Part shown: one piece after another, positions 6,150 to 12,634 of the stretch
How positions within the stretch are numbered: position 1 is the first letter of the stretch
How the letters are laid out: the number at the start of each line of letters is the position of its first letter
From: an uncultured Clostridia bacterium
GTDB lineage: Bacteria; Bacillota; Clostridia; Oscillospirales; CAG-382
NCBI GenBank assembly: GCA_947305675.1
Contig: CAMZED010000030.1
Location: forward strand, 1-14,477
Length of the DNA: 14,477 nucleotides
Reading direction: 5' to 3'
The notes under the pieces: generated by a model
The model's input: only the letters and a program-made list of their open reading frames with translations
Databases searched by the model: none
Told to the model about the DNA's origin: nothing
Translations under genes and position numbers: made by a program

Positions 6150-8552
6150 TTAAGCTTTTGCGCCGGGGATGAGTTTGTTGCCGATGATGTGACGTTTGAT
6201 AAGGATATAGTCGGCAGCGTCAACTTCGCCGTCACCGTTGATGTCGGCGCGTTTGACCCGGTCTTCGCCGAGCGGTTTGTTGCCGATGATGTGACGTTTT
6301 ACAAGAATATAGTCAGCCGCGTCTATCTCGTCGTCGCCGTTGATGTCGCCGAGGCCAAATACCTCGTCGCCGCCGGAAGACCCGAACGCCGGAACGCCGC
6401 CGTCATTGTACACCGGGATCAGCTTTTCGCCGTCAAGCAGGGCGAGCGCGGCTTCATAAGCGCTGCCGGAGCGCGCGTTGAACGCCGCGGCTATCGCGTT
6501 TGCGTCGTCGGAACGGATGCTTTTGGAATCGTTCACCGCGGCGCCGTTGGCGGTGCGGAACTGATATACGTTGGTATACTTTGTCGAGCTTGAGTTGCCG
6601 GTCACGGCGAACGGGTTGCCGCCGGTCAGGCTGCCGACGGTATAGAGGTTATAGGTCGTGCCGTAATGTGAATAATAGCCTCCGTGCGTACGTTCGGCCT
6701 TAAGGTCGAGCTCGAAAATGCAGTTGACCACCGCGCCGTAAAGCGTGCGCACCGGCTGCGCGCTGGCTTCGGACACTATGCGTCCCTGTATTTTAAGATT
6801 GACGATCGCACCGTAGACGTAAGGGAACACCGAACGCTGGACGTCGTCGTTGATATTGACTTTAAGGGTGTGGCCGCCGCCGTTGTAAATACCGGCAAAA
6901 TAACACTTTGCGTTGCCGTTGGCTGACGTGCCGGAATAGCCGTCGACAATGGTCATGTCGATATCGGCGGTCTGCAGGAAGTGCTTGCCGCTGCCGTACA
7001 TATCCGCCCGCGCCGAAGCGGTCGAAGCGTTGAAGCCGTCTGTAAGAAGCATGAAATCCCCGGCGTCGGAAATCAGATAGGGGTCCTCGACGGTGCCGCT
7101 GCCTTCAAACGCCTCCTCCGGGCTAAGCACGGGCCGTTCGGGCTTGCCGGGGCCGCCGAACACCTTGACCGGCAGGAGCAGGCAGGCGGCGGGGATGATA
7201 TTGCCGGTGGAGAAATTATATCCGGTGAAAACGATATAATCACGGTAGACCCGTACGGTATATCCCTCACTGCCGTAGGTCGGGGTAACGTCGTGCCGTC
7301 CATCGGTGCTGCGGACCAGCGTGAAGCCGCCGCCGTAGCCGCAGGGCTGGCAGTTGGAGCCGACGTGGACTGTACGCGCAAAGGAATTGTATTCGTCGGA
7401 ATAGTTTGCGTCATCGTAGAAGGTAACGTGCGTATGACCCGACAGCACGACCGCGTCCCTGTGCTGTTCAAGAAGTCCTTTCAGCCGCATATTCTGCGGA
7501 AAATCGTCGCGGAAGGTCACGCAGCCGCCGTAGGAGCCGCCCTTGATATCGCCCGCGCCGAACCCGAGGAACGGCGAATGCTCGAGGATGAAGATATTGG
7601 TGTCGCCGTCGTCGTATTCAGTGAGCAGCGACCCCAGCCAGTCGATCTGCTCTTTCGAGAAATTGTCGTATTTGGCGCTGTCGCCGGCGGCATTGATCTC
7701 CTGCGCCATAAAAATGAACAGCGTGTTGCGCGCGCCGCCCTCTCCGGGCAGATAAAGGCTGAAGTAAGGAGAATCCTTAAAGGGATGCGCCTCGTCGTCG
7801 CCGCCGAGGTATTTGTTTAGCAGGGCGGCGTCGGCGGGAGTGTTGCCGTGGTTGCCGATCGCCTCATATACCTTTCCGAGATCGAAATCCGACTCGTTGA
7901 TGATCTCGATATGCTTTTCGTACTGCGCCTCGAGATCGGGATTTTCGCCGCGGTCGCCGGTGGCGTCGCCGGCGATAACGACGAGGCTCATGCCCTCGCG
8001 GGCAAAGAAGTTCATCGATGCGAGCAGCTTTGCGAACGCTCCGCGGTCGTAAGGCTCATAGTTCATATGCGTATCCGCCAGCACGCCGAACGAAAGCTCG
8101 GGCTCGCCGAGGGCGGGCGTCTGTTTCGCGACGGGTATTTCAGCCGTGGCGACGGCTTCGGATATATCCGGCGCGGAATCGAGAAATCGGGTCGCGCTTT
8201 CAAAAACGGCGATCCCCTTTGCCCCGACGGGGATCATTCGCCCGTCGGAAACTCTGCCCTTAACGGCATACCCGTCGTCGATCGCGATGGCGGTGACCTC
8301 GTCGTAGCCGGCGAGCAGTCCTTCGCCGTCGGTGTAATAGATCAGATAATAGCCCGAGAGCGCGCAGCCGTCGCCCGGAACGACGGTTATGTCGCACTGC
8401 GCGAACCCTGCGACTCCGGCTTCGTCACCGGTAAATTCAAGTTTGACGTAAGTCGGCGTTTCGGTCGCCCGCACGGCGAAAACCTCCCCGAATGAACATA
8501 ATAACAGCAAAAAGGCGATCGCCGCGGCTGAAAAAAGTTTTGAGCGCAGCAT
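6150..8552 (-). CDS. Secreted calcineurin-like metallophosphoesterase with C-terminal type I dockerin
   Basis: An 800-residue exported protein. Residues 1 to about 26-29 are a signal peptide with a long Leu/Ala core. A beta-rich domain (about 30-145) precedes a metallophosphoesterase domain (about 150-400) with all metal-binding motifs: DTH (Asp160, His162), GD (Asp196), GNH (Asn234, His235), His325 and GHTH (His373, His375). A region of about 480-690 opens GSGTVEDPYLISDAGD, as in GLUG or beta-helix repeat proteins. The C-terminus (about 733-800) is a type I dockerin with two F-hand calcium loops starting at Asp736 and Asp770. It should hydrolyse a phosphoester outside the cell while docked to a cohesin; substrate and cohesin are unknown. 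I chose ATG at 8552 (GGGAGG 8 bases upstream, and the signal peptide starts there), 21 codons inside the longest frame. Confidence 0.92.
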   Translation of the reverse strand: MLRSKLFSAAAIAFLLLLCSFGEVFAVRATETPTYVKLEFTGDEAGVAGFAQCDITVVPGDGCALSGYYLIYYTDGEGLLAGYDEVTAIAIDDGYAVKGRVSDGRMIPVGAKGIAVFESATRFLDSAPDISEAVATAEIPVAKQTPALGEPELSFGVLADTHMNYEPYDRGAFAKLLASMNFFAREGMSLVVIAGDATGDRGENPDLEAQYEKHIEIINESDFDLGKVYEAIGNHGNTPADAALLNKYLGGDDEAHPFKDSPYFSLYLPGEGGARNTLFIFMAQEINAAGDSAKYDNFSKEQIDWLGSLLTEYDDGDTNIFILEHSPFLGFGAGDIKGGSYGGCVTFRDDFPQNMRLKGLLEQHRDAVVLSGHTHVTFYDDANYSDEYNSFARTVHVGSNCQPCGYGGGFTLVRSTDGRHDVTPTYGSEGYTVRVYRDYIVFTGYNFSTGNIIPAACLLLPVKVFGGPGKPERPVLSPEEAFEGSGTVEDPYLISDAGDFMLLTDGFNASTASARADMYGSGKHFLQTADIDMTIVDGYSGTSANGNAKCYFAGIYNGGGHTLKVNINDDVQRSVFPYVYGAIVNLKIQGRIVSEASAQPVRTLYGAVVNCIFELDLKAERTHGGYYSHYGTTYNLYTVGSLTGGNPFAVTGNSSSTKYTNVYQFRTANGAAVNDSKSIRSDDANAIAAAFNARSGSAYEAALALLDGEKLIPVYNDGGVPAFGSSGGDEVFGLGDINGDDEIDAADYILVKRHIIGNKPLGEDRVKRADINGDGEVDAADYILIKRHIIGNKLIPGAKA
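6173..6350 (-). repeat. Near-identical tandem dockerin half-repeats at DNA level
   Basis: The two dockerin segments are offset by 102 bases (34 codons). A block of 25 bases is identical (6173-6197 and 6275-6299), and similarity continues through each calcium loop to about 6248 and 6350. This conservation at the DNA level suggests recent duplication or ongoing gene conversion. Confidence 0.85.
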
Positions 8553-8586
8553 AACAGTATCCTCCCGCAGAATTGATTGTATGTTT

Positions 8587-8615
8587 ATTGTATAACATCC
8601 GATGGATATTTGCAA
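8587..8615 (-). promoter_or_regulatory. Probable promoter of the dockerin phosphoesterase gene
   Basis: On the minus strand TTGCAA (8615-8610, 4 of 6) is followed after 17 bases by TACAAT (8592-8587, 5 of 6). The start codon is 35 bases beyond the -10. Moderate strength is expected. Confidence 0.55.
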
Positions 8616-8672
8616 TAGAAAAAACGTCCGCCGTATCGCAAAACGCTTCTATAAATACGCTGTCATTGATAC

Positions 8673-8782
8673 AAACAGAAAAAGCCTTCTCGGGCACACA
8701 AGTCCTGAAAAAGGCTTGAAATAAGGGTTTTCGAGGTTCCGCTGCGTTTTTCAGCAGAGCTTCGGAAGCCCTTTTTCTGTTT
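8673..8782. repeat. 110-bp element bounded by a 12-bp inverted repeat, with two internal hairpins
   Basis: AAACAGAAAAAG (8673-8684) recurs as its reverse complement at 8771-8782. Inside are a 7-bp stem (8682-8688 with 8711-8717) and a compound hairpin (8723-8773: outer AAGGG/CCCTT, TTCCG/CGGAA, inner CTGC/GCAG). Each end gives a T-rich tail (CTTTTTCTGTTT) when read outward, so it can act as a two-way terminator. It lies upstream of the phosphoesterase promoter, where it would block transcription arriving from the right. A small non-autonomous mobile repeat is the alternative. Confidence 0.5.
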
Positions 8783-9109
8783 ATTCGATTGTTGATGGCG
8801 GTCCTGTGGTCTTTGAAACTTACCCTTCAAAACCGGCTGCCGGAGGTATAATTAAAAAGTGTGGAATAATTAATAAGTTCAATCGAGGTCGGCAATATTC
8901 GGCAATATTTATCACAGTCTTTCCGGATTTCATCGCATGGAAGACCGTTTACAAAACCATAAAAATATGCATAATTCCTCTAAACATAACCCCATTTTTA
9001 TGCAAAATTCGATTGACATCAACCCCAATTTTATGTGTTAGGAATAACATCCGCGACTGTACTGTGTACGAGAAACTGGCTGAACAATTTGATCTACGCA
9101 TAACACCAC
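8783..9109. other. AT-rich intergenic region without a convincing gene
   Basis: No credible coding sequence is seen. A plus-strand open frame (8806-9123, GTG start) has no good ribosome-binding site and an irregular composition. Short repeats are present: a 10-bp tandem duplication CGGCAATATT (8890-8909) and a 15-base near-repeat, AACCCCATTTTTATG (8988-9002) and AACCCCAATTTTATG (9021-9035), differing at one position. CATAAAAAT (8958-8966) pairs with 8994-9002. A lone TTGACA at 9013-9018 lacks a good -10. The terminator at 9110 suggests that some plus-strand transcript may cross this stretch. Confidence 0.5.
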
Positions 9110-9141
9110 AAAAGCGGAGCTAATAATCGGCTCCGCTTTTT
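9110..9141 (+). terminator. Intrinsic terminator, probably bidirectional
   Basis: A perfect 11-bp stem (9110-9120 with 9130-9140) with a 9-base loop has T-rich ends on both strands because the outer pairs are four A-T. Read rightwards, it would end an unidentified plus-strand transcript. Read leftwards, it backs up the lipoprotein gene terminator. Confidence 0.75.
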
Positions 9142-9168
9142 GAGTGGCATATACTCGCATAAAGATGT

Positions 9169-9201
9169 AAAACGCCCTGTGACCACTATAAGCCACAGGG
9201 C
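9169..9201 (-). terminator. Terminator of the lipoprotein gene
   Basis: An 8-bp perfect GC-rich stem (9201-9194 with 9181-9174) and a 12-base loop lie 27 bases after the lipoprotein stop. The minus-strand tail is GTTTTA, so the T run is short. Confidence 0.65.
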
Positions 9202-9227
9202 AATTTATAATGATTTGAGTTTCAGTA

Positions 9228-10028
9228 CTAGTCTGAGGTAAACTTTATTGTGTAGGCCTCCCCGGGAACAGCATCATAGAAGTTAATGGTTTCGCCTTTG
9301 AATTTGTCTCCTTTCCCCAAACGTGAAAGTGAAACGCTACCAGACTTAACCATATATCCTTGACTGTCATACAACTTATATCCGAACATATCGTAAGAAG
9401 ATTCTTTCCCATACGTTTTTGTACCTGCAAGGCTTATTTCTAACCCAGACAAGATGCCTTTGTTGAAAGTGTAGGTAACTTCTTCGATGACAATTTTGGA
9501 TTCTGTTTTCCCACTGTAGTCTTTCAGCACTATCTCAAATGGCAATTTCTCCACTACCACTGTAGCAGTTTTAACAGGAAGACAGGAATACGCTTGACAA
9601 TTTACCTCGTCAAATTCGAAAGTATTAGCCTTGTAAATCTTGAGATAAACCGTCCCGCTTGTAGAAACACCTTCCGCAATAGCTGATTCCGGGATTCTTA
9701 TTCTGGCAAGATATTGATCACCCTGAATCACACTTGTGTAGTTGCCGAAATCGTTTTTCGTGATTTTCCTAGTGGCCTTGTATAGTTCATTTCCTGCTTC
9801 ATCAACAATTCTTATCTTTACAGTTGCATCGGATGCAATTGCTTTATCGTTCTTGTTGAAAAAGGCGAAGAAAACACTGTAGTCACTTGTACTTTCATCG
9901 TGATGAAACTGCCAGCTTTTTAAAGTACGGACCGTGTCTTGCTCAACGATGGAATTCAGAATTGGTGAACACCCACATAGATTGGTGATGAGCAACACTG
10001 AAAGCAATAGCAATAGTATTTTTTTCAT
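9228..10028 (-). CDS. Putative lipoprotein of unknown function
   Basis: A 266-residue protein whose first 20 residues are a lipoprotein signal: MKK, a Leu-rich core, then NLCGC with Cys20 as the probable lipidated residue. The Cys at -2 is unusual but tolerated. The rest is rich in beta-strand-like stretches with no catalytic motif I recognise. Segments such as KIRIVDEAGNELYK and GYKLYDSQGYMVKSG resemble immunoglobulin-like or DUF-type surface proteins. It should be exported and anchored on the outer face of the membrane. Start ATG at 10028 with AGGAG 8 bases upstream. The DNA is clearly poorer in G+C than its neighbours (22 of 60 at 9481-9540), suggesting a different origin. It lies 62 bases after the chimeric regulator frame on the same strand and may be cotranscribed; no separate promoter is obvious. 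Confidence 0.75.
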   Translation of the reverse strand: MKKILLLLLSVLLITNLCGCSPILNSIVEQDTVRTLKSWQFHHDESTSDYSVFFAFFNKNDKAIASDATVKIRIVDEAGNELYKATRKITKNDFGNYTSVIQGDQYLARIRIPESAIAEGVSTSGTVYLKIYKANTFEFDEVNCQAYSCLPVKTATVVVEKLPFEIVLKDYSGKTESKIVIEEVTYTFNKGILSGLEISLAGTKTYGKESSYDMFGYKLYDSQGYMVKSGSVSLSRLGKGDKFKGETINFYDAVPGEAYTIKFTSD

Positions 10029-10090
10029 TTTGTTTCTCCTGGCTTGTCGCCGTTGTCCTTTAAGTGTTTCTTATGCTTTACAGCGTTTTA

Positions 10091-10540
10091 TCAAATGTGG
10101 ACTTGCTTCTCGTCAAATGCAGTATGAAACGAATCCTTGAATGCAGAGAAAGGAATGCAAACATCACTCCACTCACCCAACCCACTGTTGAGAGGAATAT
10201 GTTTCATCATTGCTGAATAAGGAATTATGGCTATTTTAGGCGAATCATCGATCAGCCACAAGTAAAAATAGTAACGTTTATTGTTACACCCTGCAGATGC
10301 AAAAGTCCATTCCTTCAGGTCTTCCCGCATCCCCGCAAGAAAGGAGACAAACTGCGCGCCGGCGGGCGTGAGAGAGGCGCCTTTGCCGCTTCTCTCGAAT
10401 ACCTGAAAGCCGATTTCTTCTTCCAGCAGTTTTATCTGATACGAAAAAGTCGGCTGGCTGACGAACTGATTTTCCGCCGCACGGCTGAAATTCAGCGTCC
10501 GTGACAGCTCGATGCAATAATCGATCTGTTTTGTGGTCAT
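10091..10540 (-). pseudogene. Truncated LysR-type regulator: HTH domain fused in frame to an unrelated tail
   Basis: A 149-residue frame. Residues 1-76 are a typical LysR-type N-terminus: a winged HTH with FSRAAENQFVSQPTFSYQIK, then LEEEIGFQVFERSGKGASLTPAG and the start of the linker helix, to MREDLK. A usual LysR protein then has a 200-residue effector-binding domain. Here about 70 unrelated residues follow (from WTFASAGCNNKRYY to the end), which look like the C-terminus of another protein. Composition changes at the same place: 41 of 60 bases are G/C at 10321-10380, but 22 of 60 at 10261-10320. The junction is about 10290-10316. The frame keeps its promoter and GGAGG site, so an HTH-only protein could still be made. 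I call it a pseudogene of the regulator. Assembly error is possible. Confidence 0.75.
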
Positions 10541-10572
10541 AACTGCCTCCGCGTTATTTAATATTTTAATTA

Positions 10573-10602
10573 ATTATAGCATATTTGAATTGGACTTTTC
10601 AA
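10573..10602 (-). promoter_or_regulatory. Promoter of the LysR-type fragment
   Basis: On the minus strand TTGAAA (10602-10597, 5 of 6) is followed after 18 bases by a perfect TATAAT (10578-10573). The start codon is 32 bases further. Its -35 box abuts that of the divergent flavodoxin promoter. Confidence 0.72.
10585..10602. promoter_or_regulatory. Candidate LysR-type operator between the divergent promoters
   Basis: TTGAA (10585-10589) and TTCAA (10598-10602) form an inverted repeat with an 8-base centre, overlapping both -35 boxes. LysR-type regulators usually bind an interrupted AT-rich dyad in such divergent regions. Recognition by this particular protein is inferred. Confidence 0.42.
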
Positions 10603-10619
10603 TATGTTCGAGGTAAAAT
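10590..10619 (+). promoter_or_regulatory. Promoter of the flavodoxin operon
   Basis: TTGGAC (10590-10595) and TAAAAT (10614-10619, 5 of 6) are separated by 18 bases; the flavodoxin ATG is 32 bases downstream. The weak -35 is typical of a promoter that needs an activator, as in many LysR-controlled operons. Confidence 0.6.
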
Positions 10620-10651
10620 AATAGTGAAATCAAAAGCCGGAGGTAATTTTT

Positions 10652-11173
10652 ATGGCAAAAACATTGATTGCATTCTTTTCGAGAGCGGACGAAAACTATT
10701 TCGCGGGCGCAATGCGCTACGTCAAGGTCGGCAACACAGAGATTGTGTGTGATCTTATAAAAGATATGATCGACGCCGACACCTTCAAAATTGAAATGAA
10801 AAACCCCTATTCGCCCGTATATATGACCTGTATCGAGGAAGCGAAAAGGGATCTGAGGGAGAAAGCGAGACCGGAGCTCGTCTCTTATCCCGACAGCATC
10901 GACGAATACGATACCGTTATCCTCGCCTATCCGAACTACTGGGGCACCATCCCGATGGCGGTGGCGACCTTCCTTGAAAAATACGACTTCACCGGCAAAA
11001 CCATCCTGCCGCTTTGCACCAACGAAGGCAGCGGTATGGGCGGCAGCGAACGCACGATAAAGCAGTGCGCGCCCGGCGCAGACGTCAAAAAAGGTTTGCC
11101 GATCACCGGCAGCAACGCCGCAAATTCAGGCGAGAGCGTAAAGCGTTGGCTTTCCGCAAACGGGGTTTTGTGA
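10652..11173 (+). CDS. Flavodoxin-family protein
   Basis: A 173-residue FMN-binding electron-transfer protein of the flavodoxin_4 type, cytoplasmic. The N-terminus TLIAFFSRADENY plus GNTE (27-30) corresponds to the FMN phosphate-binding region, with the insertion common in this subfamily. YPNYWG (93-98) supplies aromatic residues near the flavin ring, and CTNEGSGMGGSE (122-133) is the third flavin loop. The start ATG has GGAGG 8 bases upstream. It is the first gene of a three-gene plus-strand operon: the next ATG begins one base after its stop. Such flavodoxins commonly occur next to aldo-keto reductases and a divergent LysR gene in Clostridia, suggesting a role in redox or aldehyde stress. 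The actual electron donor and acceptor cannot be read from the sequence. Confidence 0.9.
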   Translation: MAKTLIAFFSRADENYFAGAMRYVKVGNTEIVCDLIKDMIDADTFKIEMKNPYSPVYMTCIEEAKRDLREKARPELVSYPDSIDEYDTVILAYPNYWGTIPMAVATFLEKYDFTGKTILPLCTNEGSGMGGSERTIKQCAPGADVKKGLPITGSNAANSGESVKRWLSANGVL

Positions 11174-11174
11174 G

Positions 11175-11552
11175 ATGCCGATCGGAATTGACGAAGAACA
11201 GATCAAAGCCCTTTACCGGGACTACTGGCGGTGTATGATCAAAAAGGACGCCGACGGGCTTCGTGAAATGATGACGGACGATTACGTTCTTGTGCACATG
11301 ACGGGCGTAAAGCAATCCGCCAAAACGTTCTTACAAGGTCTGCTTGACGGCACTTTCAACTATTATTCCGCCGAGCACGACGGTATTGAGGTCACTGTCG
11401 CGGGTGAAACAGCGACAATGACCGGAAAAAGCCTTGTTTTGGCTGCCGTTTACGGCGGAGGAAAACACGCCTGGCGTTTGCAGGGGGACTTCACACTTAA
11501 AAAAGAAAACGGACGCTGGAAGCTTACAAGTTCCAAGGCGTCAACCTATTAG
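11175..11552 (+). CDS. NTF2-like (SnoaL/DUF4440 type) small protein
   Basis: A 125-residue protein with the cone-shaped NTF2 fold pattern: an N-terminal helix (EEQIKALYRDYWRCMIKKD), the LREMMTDDYVLVHMTG segment, then strands ending in FTLKKENGRWKLTSSKAS, a signature-like end of SnoaL/DUF4440 proteins. These small folds bind a ligand or act as isomerases or dehydratases; without known substrates the activity stays open. It starts one base after the flavodoxin stop with only a weak ribosome-binding site, so translation is probably coupled. The aldo-keto reductase begins 10 bases after its end. Its place between two redox enzymes suggests it handles the same substrate, but that is inference. Confidence 0.83.
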   Translation: MPIGIDEEQIKALYRDYWRCMIKKDADGLREMMTDDYVLVHMTGVKQSAKTFLQGLLDGTFNYYSAEHDGIEVTVAGETATMTGKSLVLAAVYGGGKHAWRLQGDFTLKKENGRWKLTSSKASTY

Positions 11553-11562
11553 GAGGAACACT

Positions 11563-12405
11563 ATGGAAAACGTAAAACTCAACAACGGACTGACCTGCCC
11601 TGTCGTGGGCATCGGCACTTTTATGCTCTCTCCCGCGGACGCCGAGAACAGCGTTCGCGAGGCGCTTAAAATGGGCTATCGCCTGATCGACACCGCGAAC
11701 GCCTACGTGAACGAGCGCGCCGTCGGTCGCGGTATGAAGGAAAGCGGCGTGGCGCGAGGCGAAATCTTCCTTTCGACAAAACTCTGGCCCAGCGAGTACG
11801 AAAACGAAAACGCCGTGGACGAAACGCTCGAAAGACTTGGCGTCGACTACGTTGATCTTCTCTATATCCATCAGCCCGCCGGAAACTGGCTTGCCGGTTA
11901 CCGTCAGCTTGAAAAAGCGTATAAAGAGGGCAAAGCAAAGAGCATAGGTATTTCCAACTTCGAGGGCAAATACATCGCCTCTCTTGAAACGAAATGGGAG
12001 ATCGCCCCGCAGTTTATTCAGGTCGAGGCGCACCCTTATTTCACGCAGAAGGAACTGCGCAGAACGCTTGACAAATACGGCATCCGGCTGATGAGCTGGT
12101 ATCCGCTCGGCCACGGCGATAAGTCGCTGATCAACGAGCCGATTTTCGCCGAGCTTGGTAAAAAGTACGGCAAGACGCCCGCTCAGGTCATTCTGCGCTG
12201 GCATACGCAGATGGGCTTCGTCGTGATCCCCGGCAGTAAGAACGTCGATCATATCCGCGATAATCTCAATATCCTCGATTTCACTTTGACGGATGAAGAA
12301 ATGGCGAAAATCGCCGGTCTCGATAAAAACGAACGCTACTACCACCGCACCGACGCCCAGCTCGTTCAGTTCGCCGCCTGGAAACCGAGCTTTGAAAAAG
12401 AATAA
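11563..12405 (+). CDS. Aldo/keto reductase
   Basis: A 280-residue NAD(P)H-dependent oxidoreductase with a TIM-barrel fold that reduces aldehydes or ketones to alcohols. The catalytic tetrad is visible: Asp43 and Tyr48 (LIDTANAYVNE), Lys73 (STKLW) and His103 (LLYIHQP). GISNFEG (129-135) and the cofactor-binding VIPGSKNVDHIRDNL (221-235) are in the usual places, and length is typical. I chose ATG at 11563 because AGGAGG lies 6 bases upstream and homology begins there; the open frame extends 43 codons further, overlapping the previous gene. It is the last gene of the flavodoxin operon. Family resemblance is to the 2,5-diketo-gluconate reductase / methylglyoxal reductase group; the substrate is unknown. 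Confidence 0.94.
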   Translation: MENVKLNNGLTCPVVGIGTFMLSPADAENSVREALKMGYRLIDTANAYVNERAVGRGMKESGVARGEIFLSTKLWPSEYENENAVDETLERLGVDYVDLLYIHQPAGNWLAGYRQLEKAYKEGKAKSIGISNFEGKYIASLETKWEIAPQFIQVEAHPYFTQKELRRTLDKYGIRLMSWYPLGHGDKSLINEPIFAELGKKYGKTPAQVILRWHTQMGFVVIPGSKNVDHIRDNLNILDFTLTDEEMAKIAGLDKNERYYHRTDAQLVQFAAWKPSFEKE

Positions 12406-12469
12406 GCGGGCAAATCAAATACCACTGCCAGAACGCGGTGACCCGAACCTCGAAACCCCGTTCCCGCGA

Positions 12470-12514
12470 CGCCGGCGCCAGATAAGCGCCGGCGCGGCAG
12501 ATCATTCTGCCGCG
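12470..12514. repeat. Two abutting GC-rich hairpins after the aldo-keto reductase gene
   Basis: CGCCGGCGC pairs with GCGCCGGCG (12470-12478 with 12486-12494) as a perfect 9-bp stem. A second 9-bp stem (12493-12501 with 12506-12514) starts where the first ends, sharing two bases, so the two compete slightly. No T run follows directly; TCTTTTTC appears about 20 bases later. It may stabilise the operon mRNA end, act as an imperfect terminator, or be a REP-like repeat. Confidence 0.55.
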
Positions 12515-12561
12515 TTACATAGTCTCATTCCTATCTTTTTCAAATAAAAACATGAAAGCTA

Positions 12562-12590
12562 TTGACAAAACCGCTTCGACGATGTATAAT
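12562..12590 (+). promoter_or_regulatory. Perfect consensus promoter of the DUF234-type ATPase gene
   Basis: TTGACA (12562-12567), a 17-base spacer and TATAAT (12585-12590) match the vegetative consensus exactly. The start should be near 12597, leaving a leader of about 38 bases. No operator-like dyad of note was seen in the leader. Confidence 0.9.
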
Positions 12591-12634
12591 GAAATCAAAT
12601 TCAGTGAAATTATATTCATTAAAGGAGGGCGGCT

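Noticed and set aside
7848..8495. Plus-strand open frame of 215 codons opposite the phosphoesterase gene
   Set aside because: It lies antisense to a well-supported domain; the length results from G+C-rich codons on the coding strand.
8806..9123. Plus-strand open frame of 105 codons starting with GTG
   Set aside because: No ribosome-binding site, biased composition and no recognisable domain. The last 20 or so residues look protein-like but are too few to support a gene.
11524..12345. Minus-strand open frame of 273 codons opposite the aldo-keto reductase
   Set aside because: Antisense to a gene with an intact catalytic tetrad; no plausible start signals or domain.
12421..12470. tRNA-like look of the GC-rich stretch with a GGTTCG core on the minus strand
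   Set aside because: No acceptor stem, D-arm or anticodon arm can be folded around it.
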